A stretch of DNA of 64,000 nt from Pseudomonas sp. MYb60 (GCF_002979555.1 NZ_PCOZ01000005.1:124001-188000); one strand, 5' to 3'; counted from the stretch's first letter, positions 47,612 to 62,091 are shown. Numbers and translations: made by a program. The notes: generated by a model not told the origin, from the sequence alone.

Positions 47612-48868
47612 TTACATATGCGCAATCAACGCATCACCAAAGCCCGATGACGACACCAGCTTCGCGCCGTCCATCAGGCGCTCGAAGTCATAGGTTACGG
47701 TCTTCGCCGAGATGGCACCGTTGGTGCCCTTGATGATCAGGTCGGCCGCTTCGGTCCAGCCCATGTGGCGCAACATCATCTCTGCCGACAGAATCAACGA
47801 GCCCGGATTGACCTGATCCTTGCCGGCGTATTTGGGCGCGGTACCGTGGGTGGCTTCGAACATCGCCACGGTATCGGACAGGTTGGCCCCCGGCGCAATG
47901 CCGATGCCGCCCACTTCCGCCGCCAGCGCATCGGAGAGGTAGTCACCGTTGAGGTTAAGGGTCGCAATCACGTCGTACTCGGCCGGACGCAACAGGATCT
48001 GCTGGAGCATGGCGTCCGCAATGGCGTCCTTGACCACTACATTCTTGCCGGTTTTCGGGTTCTTGAACTGCATCCACGGCCCGCCATCGAGCAGCGTGGC
48101 ACCAAACTCCTCAGCCGCCACTTCGTAGGCCCACTCCTTGAAGGCCCCTTCGGTGAACTTCATGATGTTGCCTTTGTGCACGATGGTCAGCGAGTCGCGA
48201 TCATTGTCCACTACATATTGCAGGGCCTTGCGCGCCAGACGCTGGGTGCCTTCTTTGGAGACCGGCTTCACGCCAATCCCGCAATCCTGATCGAAACGGA
48301 TCTTGGTAACACCCATTTCCTCCTTGAGGAACTTGATCACTTTGATCGCTTCCGGGGAGCCCGCCTTCCACTCGATGCCGGCGTAAATGTCCTCGGAGTT
48401 TTCACGGAAGATGGTCATGTCCACATCCCCGGGCTTCTTGACCGGGCTCGGCACGCCTTCGAACCAGCGCACCGGGCGCAGGCACACGTAAAGGTCGAGC
48501 TGCTGGCGCAAGGCCACGTTCAGCGAACGAATACCACCACCCACCGGCGTGGTCAGCGGGCCCTTGATGGACACGACGTAATCCTTGACCGCATCCAGGG
48601 TTTCCTGGGGCAGCCAGGTGTCCTGGTCGTAGACTTGAGTCGCCTTTTCGCCAGCGTAAACCTCCATCCACGAGATCTTGCGCTTGCCGCCGTAGGCCTT
48701 TTCAACAGCGGCGTCGACCACCTTGATCATCACCGGGCTGATGTCGACGCCAATACCGTCACCTTCGATATAGGGAATGATCGGTTGGTCAGGAACATTG
48801 AGAGAATGGTCTGCATTGACGGTGATTTTGTCACCGACGGCTGGAACCTGAATCTTCTTGTATCCCAT
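47612..48868 (-). CDS. icd: Isocitrate dehydrogenase, NADP-dependent (homodimeric type)
   Basis: 418 residues from ATG 48868. [23 protein letters not shown] at about 114-136 contains the serine phosphorylated by AceK in E. coli, then [14 protein letters not shown] near 158. The C-terminal [10 protein letters not shown] and the NADP site follow. It converts isocitrate to 2-oxoglutarate in the TCA cycle and competes with aceA (60548) for isocitrate. It is divergent from the unrelated monomeric idh. Confidence 0.98.
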   Translation of the reverse strand: MGYKKIQVPAVGDKITVNADHSLNVPDQPIIPYIEGDGIGVDISPVMIKVVDAAVEKAYGGKRKISWMEVYAGEKATQVYDQDTWLPQETLDAVKDYVVSIKGPLTTPVGGGIRSLNVALRQQLDLYVCLRPVRWFEGVPSPVKKPGDVDMTIFRENSEDIYAGIEWKAGSPEAIKVIKFLKEEMGVTKIRFDQDCGIGVKPVSKEGTQRLARKALQYVVDNDRDSLTIVHKGNIMKFTEGAFKEWAYEVAAEEFGATLLDGGPWMQFKNPKTGKNVVVKDAIADAMLQQILLRPAEYDVIATLNLNGDYLSDALAAEVGGIGIAPGANLSDTVAMFEATHGTAPKYAGKDQVNPGSLILSAEMMLRHMGWTEAADLIIKGTNGAISAKTVTYDFERLMDGAKLVSSSGFGDALIAHM

Positions 48869-51588
<2,720 letters not shown>

Positions 51589-51606
51589 GGTTGTAAGGTG
51601 GCATCA

Positions 51607-51634
51607 CAGACCCCGGCCATGTGCCGGGGTCTGT
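51607..51634. terminator. Terminator between idh and LysR gene
   Basis: CAGACCCCGGC-catgt-GCCGGGGTCTG, followed by TGTTTT; convergent genes on both sides. Confidence 0.85.
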
Positions 51635-51645
51635 GTTTTCAGCGT

Positions 51646-52518
51646 TTACGCAGCGCCGTATTCCTCATGCCACGCCCGCCCGATGATCGCCAGCAATTGC
51701 GCTTTGTACCAGGGCTCCCAGCCAACCCGCTGCCTTAGCCAGGCACCGAAATCCAGCAACTGCGGCAAACCCGCAAGCGTTTCATACCCCCTCAATCCCT
51801 CCACTTGAGCCAGACGCGGCAACAGCGTTACCCCCGCACCCGCCTGAACCGCCGAACGCAGCGACCTCAAATCCTCGGATTCATACACGCATCGCCAGGC
51901 AATCCCGCCCTCTTCGACCTGTCGAATCGCCAGGCTGCGAAAGCCGCAAGGCGCCTTGAACAGGGCCAGCGCAACCTCGCGCCGGTCATCAAGCCAGTCA
52001 ACGCCTTCGCCGACGAACCACATCAGCGGCAGTGATTGCAGAGGAGGCTCCTGAGCACTCGATAACACGTCAATCACCAATCCGACGTCGACTCGACCCT
52101 CATTGAACGCCTCCAACAGCGCGTTGGAACGCGCCACTTTTACCCCAATCCGTACCGACGGCAAATGCTCCGCTGCCGCCACGATGATGCGCTTGAGCAC
52201 GCCCTCACAAAAATACTCAGGCACTCCCAGGGTCACGGATTCTTGTACGCGACTCTTGTCGAACAGCCCGCCCACCCTGTCGTTGACCGCCAGAATCTGC
52301 TGGGCATAGCCGCTCAATTGCTCACCCTCAAGTGTCAGCAAAACCTGCCGATTGTCACGTACGAACAGGTCAACACTCAGCAACTCTTCAAGGCGCTTGA
52401 TTTGCTGGCTGATCGCTGGCTGGGTCAGGCTCAAGGCCTCGGCCGCCCGCGTAAAGCTGCGCAATTCGGCAACCTTGATAAAGCTGCGCAGCGACTGGAT
52501 ATCCAGGTTGATCCTCAT
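51646..52518 (-). CDS. LysR-family transcriptional regulator
   Basis: 290 residues. N-terminal winged helix (DIQSLRSFIKVAELRSFTRAAEALSLTQPAISQQIKRLEELL) is unmistakable; the effector domain spans about 90-285. It lies 42 bases downstream of the EamA transporter gene on the same strand, rather than divergent from its target as is usual for LysR. It may control that exporter through a shared transcript, but the ligand is unknown. Confidence 0.93.
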   Translation of the reverse strand: MRINLDIQSLRSFIKVAELRSFTRAAEALSLTQPAISQQIKRLEELLSVDLFVRDNRQVLLTLEGEQLSGYAQQILAVNDRVGGLFDKSRVQESVTLGVPEYFCEGVLKRIIVAAAEHLPSVRIGVKVARSNALLEAFNEGRVDVGLVIDVLSSAQEPPLQSLPLMWFVGEGVDWLDDRREVALALFKAPCGFRSLAIRQVEEGGIAWRCVYESEDLRSLRSAVQAGAGVTLLPRLAQVEGLRGYETLAGLPQLLDFGAWLRQRVGWEPWYKAQLLAIIGRAWHEEYGAA

Positions 52519-52560
52519 GGCCCACCCACGTGCAAGTGACGACGCCCTCAGAACTGCAAT

Positions 52561-53457
52561 CTACTTGAGCTTCGAATGATTCATCAAATAAACCCCAACC
52601 CCCGAAACAACAAACCCCACAATCGCCAACGCACTCGGCATTTCGCTTAATACCAGCGATGCCATGATCTGGGTGACGGCGGGAATAACATGAAACAAGT
52701 TGGTCGCCTTGCTCGCCTCCCCTCGCCGAATCATCAGATATAGCAAGGTCAGCGCGCCGACTGAATTCATCACCGTGATCCACGCTACCGAGGCCGCGAA
52801 GGGCAACCACTGCGTCACCTGCATGGTCTCGGAGGTATAGGCCAGAAACAACATGACCAGCGATGCGGTGAGCATCTGAACAAAGCAGCCCACCCACAGG
52901 TTGACGCCACCAAGGAAGCGCTTCTGATAAAGCGTGCCAAGGGTGATGCCCAGCAGCGCCAGCCCCACCGCGCCATAACCGCCGATGGACGCCTCAGGGC
53001 CAAAAAAACTGCTGCCGACAACAATCGCCACGCCACCCACGCCCAGGATGGAGCCTGGCAGGTCGCGCCAGCTCAGTTGCTCACCCAGAACGAAATGGGC
53101 GCCAATCACTACGAATACCGGCATCAGTCCGACAATCAATGCCGCCTGCCCGGCTGGCACACCTTGGCTGATGCCGGTGTAAAGGCCGCCAAACTGCAAG
53201 GCCTGCAACAGCAACCCCACTGCCGCCGCGTGAAGATAGGGTGCAAGTCGCTTCGGCCATTCAGCCTCGATCGCCAGCGCTACTCCCAGGAACACCAGCG
53301 CCGCCAGGGCAAACCGGTAGAACGTCATGGTGAACGGCTCGCCATAACGTACGCCGAAAGCGCCACCGATGTATCCCGAACTCCACAATAGGATGAAGGC
53401 AATGGGCAATGGCGATGTAAGGCGCACTTCATAGTTTTTGTGGGCAATCGGCTTCAT
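52561..53457 (-). CDS. EamA-family (DMT) transporter
   Basis: 298 residues from ATG 53457 (GGAGAG upstream). Ten predicted helices in two EamA repeats; LPIAFILLWSSGYIGGAFGVRYGEPFTMTFYRF opens the first. Such proteins export amino acids or other metabolites. It precedes the LysR gene on the minus strand. A REP palindrome lies upstream, toward the Nudix gene. Confidence 0.9.
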   Translation of the reverse strand: MKPIAHKNYEVRLTSPLPIAFILLWSSGYIGGAFGVRYGEPFTMTFYRFALAALVFLGVALAIEAEWPKRLAPYLHAAAVGLLLQALQFGGLYTGISQGVPAGQAALIVGLMPVFVVIGAHFVLGEQLSWRDLPGSILGVGGVAIVVGSSFFGPEASIGGYGAVGLALLGITLGTLYQKRFLGGVNLWVGCFVQMLTASLVMLFLAYTSETMQVTQWLPFAASVAWITVMNSVGALTLLYLMIRRGEASKATNLFHVIPAVTQIMASLVLSEMPSALAIVGFVVSGVGVYLMNHSKLK

Positions 53458-53583
53458 GACACTCTCCGGACGAAGGCTCTGGAGAGATAAGCTGCGCCAC
53501 GGGCTCAAATCGGTAAAATCATTAAATGTCAGGCGCATCATGCAGATTGCTTATGCATCGCCTCTGGCGAAACCCAATCAAAA

Positions 53584-53611
53584 TGTGGGAGGGGGCAAGC
53601 CCCCTCCCACA
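53584..53611. repeat. REP palindrome (GTGGGAGGGGGC type)
   Basis: 28-base palindrome TGTGGGAGGGGGC/GCCCCCTCCCACA in the space between divergent EamA and Nudix genes. It could act as an insulator but is not in a terminator position. Confidence 0.83.
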
Positions 53612-53665
53612 CTGACTGTAATCCTGCTCCAAGACTGCGCTGCATTCAGAATCGAGAGGCATCCC

Positions 53666-54112
53666 ATGACCTGGCAACCCCACATCACCGTCGCCACCAT
53701 CGTCGAAGACAACGGCCGCTTCCTGATGGTCGAAGAACTCAAGGGTGGCCGCGCCGTGCTCAACCAGCCCGCCGGCCACCTCGATCCGGATGAAACCCTC
53801 ACCGAAGCCGCCGTGCGCGAAACCCTCGAAGAAACCGGCTGGGACGTGGAAGCCACCGGCATCGTCGGCATCTACCTGTACACAGCCCCGAGCAACGGCG
53901 TGACCTATCAACGGGTTTGTTTCATCGCCAAGGCCCTGAAACACCACCCGGACTACGTACTCGACGAGGGCATCCTGCGCGCGCGCTGGCTGACGCGCGA
54001 CGAGCTGATGGCCGTGCGCGACGACTGGCGCAGCGAGTTGATCATCCGCTGCATCGATGATTATCTGGCCGGTCAGCGCCACAGTCTCGAATTGATCCGC
54101 CCTTCTCTTTAG
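53666..54112 (+). CDS. Nudix hydrolase (NudJ/YmfB-like)
   Basis: 148 residues. The full Nudix box GHLDPDETLTEAAVRETLEETGW lies at about 38-60 (GX5EX7REUXEEXGU satisfied). A long N-terminal in-frame extension from 53438 is shadow sequence. Relatives dephosphorylate HMP-PP or other nucleoside or thiamine-pathway diphosphates. It is 59 bases before mnmA on the same strand, so probably cotranscribed. Confidence 0.93.
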   Translation: MTWQPHITVATIVEDNGRFLMVEELKGGRAVLNQPAGHLDPDETLTEAAVRETLEETGWDVEATGIVGIYLYTAPSNGVTYQRVCFIAKALKHHPDYVLDEGILRARWLTRDELMAVRDDWRSELIIRCIDDYLAGQRHSLELIRPSL

Positions 54113-54171
54113 CCTTGACGGCCCGAGCCTGATAGAATCGCGTCCTTTTTCAAGACACCCGTTGAAACCCT

Positions 54172-55296
54172 ATGCGTGATCCAGCCCCTTCTGACACACA
54201 AAAGAAGCGCGTCATCGTCGGCATGTCCGGCGGCGTGGATTCTTCCGTTTCCGCCGTTCTGCTCATGGAGCAGGGTTATGAGGTGGAAGGCCTGTTCATG
54301 AAGAACTGGGAAGAAGACGATGGAACGGAATACTGCACCGCCATGGACGACCTGGCGGACGCCCAGGCCGTGTGCGACAAGATCGGTATCAAGCTGCATA
54401 CCGCCAACTTCGCCGCCGAGTACTGGGACAATGTGTTCGAGCACTTCCTGGCCGAATACAAGGCCGGTCGCACGCCGAACCCGGACATCCTGTGCAACCG
54501 CGAAATCAAGTTCAAGGCGTTCCTCGACTACGCCATGATGCTTGGCGCCGACCTGATTGCGACTGGCCACTATGTGCGCCGCCGTGACATCGATGGCCGT
54601 ACCGAACTGCTCAAGGGCCTGGACCCGAACAAGGACCAGAGCTACTTCCTGCACGCCGTCGGCGGTGAACAGATCGCCAAGACCCTGTTCCCGGTCGGCG
54701 AGCTGGAAAAGCCCGAAGTGCGCAGGATTGCCGAGCAACACGGCCTGGCCACCGCCAAGAAGAAGGACTCCACCGGCATCTGCTTTATTGGCGAGCGCCG
54801 CTTCAGCGACTTCCTCAAGCAGTACCTGCCAGCGCAGCCGGGCGAGATCAAAACCACTGAGGGTGAAGCCATCGGCCGTCACCATGGCCTGATGTACCAC
54901 ACCATCGGCCAGCGCCAGGGCCTGGGCATCGGCGGTTTGAAAGACGCCGGTGAAGAGCCGTGGTACGTGCTGGTCAAAGACCTTGAGAACAACGAGCTGA
55001 TCGTCGGCCAAGGCAACGAACACCCACTGCTGTTCTCCGGCGCGCTGCTGGCCTCGGAAATCTATTGGGTCAATCCGATCGACCTGAGCAGCCCGCGCCG
55101 CCTGACCGCCAAAGTCCGCTATCGCCAAAGCGACCAGCCCTGCACCCTGGAAAAAACCGCAACGGGCTATCGTGCCACGTTCGGTGACCCGCAACGCGCA
55201 GTCACCCCGGGCCAGTCCGTGGTGTTCTATGACGGCGAAATCTGCCTGGGCGGCGGCGTGATCGAAGTGGCCGAAGCCTGGAGCAACCCGGCATGA
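54172..55296 (+). CDS. mnmA: tRNA 2-thiouridylase MnmA
   Basis: 374 residues. PP-loop [18 protein letters not shown] at about 11-28. The catalytic Cys pair is in ILCNREIKF (about 104-112) and [12 protein letters not shown] (about 199-210). It thiolates U34 of Lys/Glu/Gln tRNAs using persulfide from TusE, which is encoded at 31892. Its stop overlaps hflD by 4 bases. Confidence 0.98.
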   Translation: MRDPAPSDTQKKRVIVGMSGGVDSSVSAVLLMEQGYEVEGLFMKNWEEDDGTEYCTAMDDLADAQAVCDKIGIKLHTANFAAEYWDNVFEHFLAEYKAGRTPNPDILCNREIKFKAFLDYAMMLGADLIATGHYVRRRDIDGRTELLKGLDPNKDQSYFLHAVGGEQIAKTLFPVGELEKPEVRRIAEQHGLATAKKKDSTGICFIGERRFSDFLKQYLPAQPGEIKTTEGEAIGRHHGLMYHTIGQRQGLGIGGLKDAGEEPWYVLVKDLENNELIVGQGNEHPLLFSGALLASEIYWVNPIDLSSPRRLTAKVRYRQSDQPCTLEKTATGYRATFGDPQRAVTPGQSVVFYDGEICLGGGVIEVAEAWSNPA

Positions 55297-55916
55297 GCCC
55301 GACCCAGGAGCAATTGACCGCACTCGGCGGGGTGTTCCTCGCCGCCGTATTGGTCGACAAGATTGCCAAGACCGGCCAAGTCACCGAAGCCGGCCTGACC
55401 TGCATGCTCGGCAGCCTGCTGATCCGCGACCCCAAGGACACCCTGGAAGTCTACGGCGGCGACGATATCGCCCTGCGCGAAGGCTACCGCGCGTTGATCG
55501 GCGCCCTGGAGCGCGACCCCAGCACCTTGCAGCGCGAGCCGTTGCGCTACGCGCTGTCGATGCTCGGCCTCGAGCGGCAATTGGCCAAGCGCGAGGACAT
55601 GCTGGAGATCATCGGCAAGCGCTTGCCGCAGATCCAATCCCAGGTGGAACATTTCGGCCCAGCCCACGAGAACGTGATCGCCGCCTGTGGCGCACTGTAC
55701 CAGGACACCCTGAGCACGCTGCGCCAGCGTATTCAGGTGCACGGCGACATGCGCAACCTGCAACAACCGAACAATGCCTCGAAGATCCGCGCCCTGCTCC
55801 TGGCCGGCATCCGATCGGCACGCCTATGGCGTCAGCTGGGCGGTCATCGTTGGCAGTTGGTCATCAGCCGTCGCAAATTGCTTAAAGAGCTTTACCCGTT
55901 GATGCGCAACGAATAA
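55293..55916 (+). CDS. hflD: High frequency lysogenization protein HflD
   Basis: 207 residues, all-helical, with [27 protein letters not shown] at the start and [21 protein letters not shown] near 91-111. In E. coli HflD binds lambda CII and lies between mnmA and purB; the mnmA-hflD-purB order is the same here. Role in Pseudomonas untested. ATGA overlap with mnmA. Confidence 0.95.
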   Translation: MSPTQEQLTALGGVFLAAVLVDKIAKTGQVTEAGLTCMLGSLLIRDPKDTLEVYGGDDIALREGYRALIGALERDPSTLQREPLRYALSMLGLERQLAKREDMLEIIGKRLPQIQSQVEHFGPAHENVIAACGALYQDTLSTLRQRIQVHGDMRNLQQPNNASKIRALLLAGIRSARLWRQLGGHRWQLVISRRKLLKELYPLMRNE

Positions 55917-55954
55917 GTCGCACCAGCAGGCTGTTTTCAAGCCGTTACGCGTAA

Positions 55955-57412
<1,458 letters not shown>

Positions 57413-57432
57413 TCCAAGCAAGACCCTTTGAG

Positions 57433-57457
57433 ACGCCCGGCCGCGCCGGGCGTTTTT
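57433..57457 (+). terminator. Terminator of purB
   Basis: ACGCCCGGC-cgc-GCCGGGCGT followed by TTTTATT. Confidence 0.93.
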
Positions 57458-57496
57458 ATTCCAGTCTGAAAAGTGCTTTCTTTCAATAGGTTACAC

Positions 57497-58663
57497 ATGA
57501 ATCCTGATATCCCTCTTCAACTTCTGGGCGGCATCACGGCACGGGAATTCCTGCGCGACTACTGGCAGAAAAAACCGCTGCTGATCCGCCAGGCCATCCC
57601 GGATTTCGAAAGCCCGATCGACGCCGATGAACTGGCCGGCCTGGCCCTGGAAGAAGAAGTCGAATCGCGCCTGGTGATCGAGCACGGCGAGCGTCCGTGG
57701 GAGCTGCGTCGCGGCCCGTTCGCCGAAGACGCCTTCGGCACCCTGCCTGAGCGCGAGTGGACCCTGCTGGTGCAGGCTGTCGACCAGTTCGTGCCGGAAG
57801 TGGCCGAATTGCTCGAGCAGTTCCGCTTCCTGCCAAGCTGGCGCATCGACGACGTGATGATCAGCTTCGCCGCACCGGGCGGCAGCGTGGGTCCGCACTT
57901 CGACAACTACGATGTGTTCCTGCTGCAAGCCCAGGGCAAGCGCAACTGGAAGATCGGCCAGATGTGCAACTCCGAAAGCCCGCTGCTGCAGCACGCCGAC
58001 CTGCGCATCCTCGCTGAATTCGAAGAAAGCGCCGAATGGGTACTGGAACCGGGCGACATGCTCTACCTGCCGCCGCGCCTGGCGCATTTCGGCATCGCCG
58101 AAGACGACTGCATGACCTACTCCGTGGGCTTCCGCGCACCGAGCGCCGCTGAAGTGCTGACCCACTTCACCGATTTCCTCAGCCAGTACCTGACTGACGA
58201 AGAGCGCTACACCGACGCCGACGCCCAGCCGGTCAGCGACCCGCACCAGATCCAGAGCGACGCCCTCGACCGCCTGAAGAGCCTGCTGGCCGAGCACATG
58301 AGCGATGAGCGCATGTTGCTGACCTGGTTCGGCCAGTTCATGACCGAACCGCGCTACCCGGAACTGGTGGCCGGCGAAGAGCTGGGTGAGGATGACTTCA
58401 TCGGCGCCCTGCAAGACGGCGCGATCCTGGTGCGCAACCCAAGCGCGCGCATGGCCTGGTCGGAAGTGGACGATGACGTACTGCTGTTCGCCAGCGGCCA
58501 GAGCCGTTACCTGCCGGGCAAACTGCGCGAACTGCTGAAGCTGATCTGCGCCGCCGACGCCCTGCACGCCGAGAACCTCGGTGTGTGGCTGGCCGATGAA
58601 GACGGTCGCGATCTGCTGTGTGAACTGGTCAAGCAAGGAAGCCTGGGATTTGCCGATGAATAA
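57497..58663 (+). CDS. ycfD: Cupin-type ribosomal oxygenase (YcfD/RoxA)
   Basis: 388 residues from ATG 57497. The JmjC-like double-stranded beta-helix has its iron ligands in GPHFDNYDVFLLQ (His and Asp, about 136-148) and the second His in RLAHFGIAEDD near 197. YcfD hydroxylates an arginine of ribosomal protein L16 (uL16) using 2-oxoglutarate and O2. A winged-helix C-terminal part follows. The stop overlaps a GNAT gene by 8 bases. Confidence 0.94.
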   Translation: MNPDIPLQLLGGITAREFLRDYWQKKPLLIRQAIPDFESPIDADELAGLALEEEVESRLVIEHGERPWELRRGPFAEDAFGTLPEREWTLLVQAVDQFVPEVAELLEQFRFLPSWRIDDVMISFAAPGGSVGPHFDNYDVFLLQAQGKRNWKIGQMCNSESPLLQHADLRILAEFEESAEWVLEPGDMLYLPPRLAHFGIAEDDCMTYSVGFRAPSAAEVLTHFTDFLSQYLTDEERYTDADAQPVSDPHQIQSDALDRLKSLLAEHMSDERMLLTWFGQFMTEPRYPELVAGEELGEDDFIGALQDGAILVRNPSARMAWSEVDDDVLLFASGQSRYLPGKLRELLKLICAADALHAENLGVWLADEDGRDLLCELVKQGSLGFADE

Positions 58664-59078
58664 GATTCACGTAAGTGTCGCGGACTGGCATAAGGATATC
58701 GCCGAGATACGGCGCATTCGTGAAGCGGTGTTTATCGCTGAACAATCGGTTCCACCCGAGCTGGAATGGGACGCAGACGACTCGGATGCGGTGCATTTCC
58801 TAGCGTTCGAAGGCGATTTTCCGATTGGCACCGCTCGCTTGCTGCCCAGCGGCGAAATTGGGCGCGTGTCGGTGCTCAAGGATTGGCGCGGGCTGAAGGT
58901 CGGCGACAAGCTGATGGAAGCGGTGATTGGGGTGGCCGAGGAACGCGGGCAGACCAAGCAATTCCTGAGTGCCCAGGTGTACGCGGCGCCGTTCTATGAG
59001 CGACTGGGCTTCAAGATCGTCAGCGATGAATTCCTGGAAGTCGGGATTCCGCATGTGGATATGGTGCGCGGGGGCTGA
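58656..59078 (+). CDS. GNAT-family N-acetyltransferase
   Basis: 140 residues. Acetyl-CoA motif EIGRVSVLKDWRGLKVGDKLMEAVI (about 67-91), with the Q/RxxGxG/A-like core degenerate as WRGLKVG. C-terminal PFYERLGFKIVSDEFLEVGIPHVDM is typical of the YjdJ/ElaA-like group. Coupled translation with ycfD hints at a ribosome or translation-linked substrate, but that is inference. Confidence 0.88.
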   Translation: MNKIHVSVADWHKDIAEIRRIREAVFIAEQSVPPELEWDADDSDAVHFLAFEGDFPIGTARLLPSGEIGRVSVLKDWRGLKVGDKLMEAVIGVAEERGQTKQFLSAQVYAAPFYERLGFKIVSDEFLEVGIPHVDMVRGG

Positions 59079-59096
59079 CTCAAGACCGCGTCGCTG

Positions 59097-59183
59097 CCAT
59101 CGGGGGCAAGCCCCCTCCCACATTTTGACCGAGTACGTCCACTGGAATGCGGTCAAGTGTGGGAGGGGGCCTACCCCCGATAG
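59097..59183. repeat. REPIN (CATCGGGGGC ends)
   Basis: CATCGGGGGCAAGCCCCCTCCCACA and its inverse flank a spacer TTTTGACCGAGT...TGGAATGCGGTCAA that also occurs in the REPIN at 26294. Confidence 0.85.
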
Positions 59184-59203
59184 CGATATCAGCAACACCC
59201 CCA

Positions 59204-59231
59204 AAATGCCCTGCCTTGCCAGGGCATTTTG
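59204..59231. terminator. Terminator downstream of the GNAT gene
   Basis: AAAATGCCCTG-ccttgc-CAGGGCATTTT. It lies past the REPIN and 80 bases before the next start. Confidence 0.85.
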
Positions 59232-59310
59232 CCGTCTACGATTCAACTTGCGACCCGCCAGGCCGACAAACTGGCAAACTCAAGCCTAATGACTCGCAGA
59301 GATAACGGAC

Positions 59311-60048
59311 ATGTCCCTACGCACCCTGCTCACCGCCCTCCTCCTGACCGCCAGCGTCTCAGCCATGGCCGACACCGAAGTGGTCAACCTGAGCAACCGC
59401 ACCAGCGCAGACCTGCTACCGGTCGCGCAGAATTTCATCGGCAAGGACGGTACCGTCAGCGCCTACGGCAACCAACTGATCGTCAACGCCGACGCTGGCA
59501 AGATCCAGGACCTGCGCGCCCTGCTGTCACAGCTGGACACACCCGCCAAACGCCTGCTGATCACCGTCGACACCAACGAATCCAACCAGCAGAACACCGG
59601 CAACAGCCAAACCCGCATTATCAGCTACGGCACTACCAGCCGTGACGGCGGCATCCAGCAGATCCAGGCCAGCGAAGGCGTGCCCGCACTGATCCAGGTT
59701 GGCCAGAGCGTGCCACTCACCACCACCCAACAGGACAGCTACGGCCGTCTGCAGAACCAGACCCAGTATCGCAATGTCACCCAAGGCTTCTACGTGACTG
59801 CCAGCGTCACCGGCGAGACCGTTCACTTGGCCATCAGCACCAATCGTGACCGAATGAGCCAGGAACGTCCCGATGTAGTGAACGTGCAAAGCACCGACAC
59901 AACCGTTAGCGGGCGCTTGGGTGAGTGGATCACGCTGGCCGGCATCAACCGCCAGACCCAGGCCGAAAAATCCTCTACAACCCGCAGCTACTCTACTCAG
60001 GGGCGCGATGACCTGACGGTACGGGTCAAGGTCGATACCCTGAACTGA
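59311..60048 (+). CDS. Periplasmic protein with secretin N-domain likeness (245 aa)
   Basis: Signal peptide about 1-20 (AMA then DTEVVNLSN). The mature protein starts like a secretin N0/N1 domain: VVNLSNRTSADLLPVAQNFIGKDGTVSAYGNQLIVNADAGKIQDLRALLSQLD (split here into the SNRTSADLL and QLIVNADAGKI motifs). A polar Thr/Ser/Gln-rich C-terminal half (about 90-245) follows and has no barrel. It lacks the secretin beta-barrel, so it cannot form an outer-membrane channel alone. No type II or III secretion genes are close. Conserved next to aceA in Pseudomonas; function unknown. Confidence 0.82.
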   Translation: MSLRTLLTALLLTASVSAMADTEVVNLSNRTSADLLPVAQNFIGKDGTVSAYGNQLIVNADAGKIQDLRALLSQLDTPAKRLLITVDTNESNQQNTGNSQTRIISYGTTSRDGGIQQIQASEGVPALIQVGQSVPLTTTQQDSYGRLQNQTQYRNVTQGFYVTASVTGETVHLAISTNRDRMSQERPDVVNVQSTDTTVSGRLGEWITLAGINRQTQAEKSSTTRSYSTQGRDDLTVRVKVDTLN

Positions 60049-60547
60049 AGCACCAAAAACTGACTGATGAGTCGTTTACGACCAAAGATGTAGTGCTTGA
60101 AAAATAGCACTACAAAACATTTGACGATCTAAAAAAGCATGGGCATGATGGCCTCGCTCCCGCTAATCAGGGGCCCTGGCAAGGGCCTTCGGATCGCCGC
60201 TCCAAGTTACCCACCCGAGCCGATTCGTGTCTGTACCGCCCACAAGGCGTGTTTGACGAGGTTGCGACTGGAACGAAGTTGTCCCGAGGGACGGAAGCTA
60301 ACCAGGTAACCCGGCAACACGCTGCTGAACACCCAAGGGCCCACGACGCCTGAAGACAGTTCTCGGCCCGCCTTTACCTACCGCCCCTCTCGCCAATCGT
60401 TCATCCCGTCGCCTTCCCCGCCAAACCCGACATGACCGCCTAAGCTTCTGGTCAGCGAGCAGCCCTGCCCATGCATCGAATGCACGGCTGGAAAACGGAT
60501 TTCTCCAACCTGTTTTTTCACACGAAGACGCGACGAGGTTTACTCCC
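60049..60547. other. Long structured leader upstream of aceA
   Basis: 499 bases with no credible gene. Several stems are visible: GGCCCTggcAAGGGCC at about 60172-60187, GTCCCgaGGGAC at about 60283-60294, and GGTTGCGACTGGAACGAAGTTGTCC nearby. aceA has a weak RBS far from these. A small RNA or regulated long 5' leader is possible. I recognise no named ncRNA. Confidence 0.5.
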
Positions 60548-61873
60548 ATGGCACTGACACGCGAACAGCAAATTGCAGCCCTCGAAAAAGACTGGGCTGA
60601 AAACCCACGCTGGAAAGGCGTGACCCGCGCTTATTCCGCTGCTGACGTCGTCCGCCTGCGTGGCTCGGTTCAACCTGAGCACACCTTTGCAAAACTCGGC
60701 GCCGAGAAGCTGTGGAACCTGGTCACCCAAGGGGCCAAGCCGTCCTTCCGTCCCGACAAAGATTTCGTCAACTGCATGGGCGCCCTCACTGGCGGCCAGG
60801 CAGTCCAGCAGGTGAAAGCCGGTATCCAGGCGATCTACCTGTCCGGCTGGCAAGTGGCTGCGGACAACAACTCCGCTGAATCCATGTACCCCGACCAATC
60901 GCTGTACCCGGTGGACTCGGTGCCAACCGTGGTCAAGCGCATCAACAACTCGTTCCGTCGTGCCGACCAGATCCAGTGGAAAGCCGGCAAGAATCCGGGT
61001 GATGAAGGCTACATCGACTACTTCGCACCTATCGTGGCTGACGCCGAAGCCGGTTTCGGCGGCGTACTGAACGCCTATGAGCTGATGAAGAGCATGATCG
61101 AGGCTGGCGCTGCCGGCGTGCACTTCGAAGACCAACTGGCTTCGGTCAAGAAATGCGGCCACATGGGCGGCAAAGTACTGGTTCCCACTCAGGAAGCCGT
61201 ACAGAAACTGACCGCTGCCCGCCTGGCCGCTGACGTTGCCGGCACACCAACCATTATCCTGGCCCGTACCGACGCCAACGCCGCAGACCTGCTGACCTCG
61301 GACTGCGACCCATACGACCAGCCGTTCGTGACCGGCGAACGTACCCAGGAAGGTTTCTACAAGGTCCGTGCCGGCCTGGACCAGGCGATTGCCCGTGGCC
61401 TGGCCTACGCGCCATACGCCGACCTGATCTGGTGCGAAACCGCCAAGCCGGACCTGGACGAGGCCCGTCGCTTTGCCGAAGCGATCAAGAAGGAATACCC
61501 GGACCAACTGCTGTCCTACAACTGCTCGCCTTCCTTCAACTGGAAGAAGAACCTGGACGACGCCACCATCGCCAAGTTCCAGCGCGAGCTGTCCGCCATG
61601 GGCTACAAGCACCAGTTCATCACCCTGGCCGGCATTCACAACATGTGGCACAGCATGTTCAACCTGGCGCACGACTACGCCCGCAACGACATGACCGCCT
61701 ACGTGAAGCTGCAAGAGCAGGAGTTCGCTGACGCCTCGAAGGGCTACACCTTCGTGGCGCACCAGCAGGAAGTGGGCACCGGTTACTTCGACGACATGAC
61801 CACCGTGATCCAGGGCGGCACCTCGTCCGTGACCGCGCTGACCGGCTCGACTGAGGAAGAGCAGTTTCACTAA
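60548..61873 (+). CDS. aceA: Isocitrate lyase
   Basis: 441 residues. [21 protein letters not shown] at about 198-218 contains the catalytic Cys, and [28 protein letters not shown] the substrate site. First glyoxylate-shunt enzyme (isocitrate to succinate plus glyoxylate); it competes with icd/idh. Its partner malate synthase is not nearby. A terminator follows 62 bases after the stop. Confidence 0.98.
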   Translation: MALTREQQIAALEKDWAENPRWKGVTRAYSAADVVRLRGSVQPEHTFAKLGAEKLWNLVTQGAKPSFRPDKDFVNCMGALTGGQAVQQVKAGIQAIYLSGWQVAADNNSAESMYPDQSLYPVDSVPTVVKRINNSFRRADQIQWKAGKNPGDEGYIDYFAPIVADAEAGFGGVLNAYELMKSMIEAGAAGVHFEDQLASVKKCGHMGGKVLVPTQEAVQKLTAARLAADVAGTPTIILARTDANAADLLTSDCDPYDQPFVTGERTQEGFYKVRAGLDQAIARGLAYAPYADLIWCETAKPDLDEARRFAEAIKKEYPDQLLSYNCSPSFNWKKNLDDATIAKFQRELSAMGYKHQFITLAGIHNMWHSMFNLAHDYARNDMTAYVKLQEQEFADASKGYTFVAHQQEVGTGYFDDMTTVIQGGTSSVTALTGSTEEEQFH

Positions 61874-61934
61874 GCAATGCGTACACGGCCACAGCGGAAC
61901 CACTAAGAGCTAACCGCAGTGCCGCACAACAATC

Positions 61935-61963
61935 ACGCCCCGACTCGTTCGGGGCGTTTTTTT
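61935..61963 (+). terminator. Terminator of aceA
   Basis: ACGCCCCGA-ctcgt-TCGGGGCGT then TTTTTT. Confidence 0.94.
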
Positions 61964-62001
61964 ATGTCGTGAAAACCGCCCTGGCAAAATGAAGATCAAA
62001 A

Positions 62002-62091
62002 TGTGGGACGGGGCTTGCCCCCGATAGCGGTGGGTCAGACAGCATATGTGCAAGCTCATCCACTGCCACCGGGGGCTTGCCCCCTCTCACA
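62002..62091. repeat. REPIN downstream of aceA
   Basis: TGTGGGACGGGGCTTGCCCCCGATAGCGG and the inverse CCACCGGGGGCTTGCCCCCTCTCACA, with a 26-base spacer. Confidence 0.8.
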
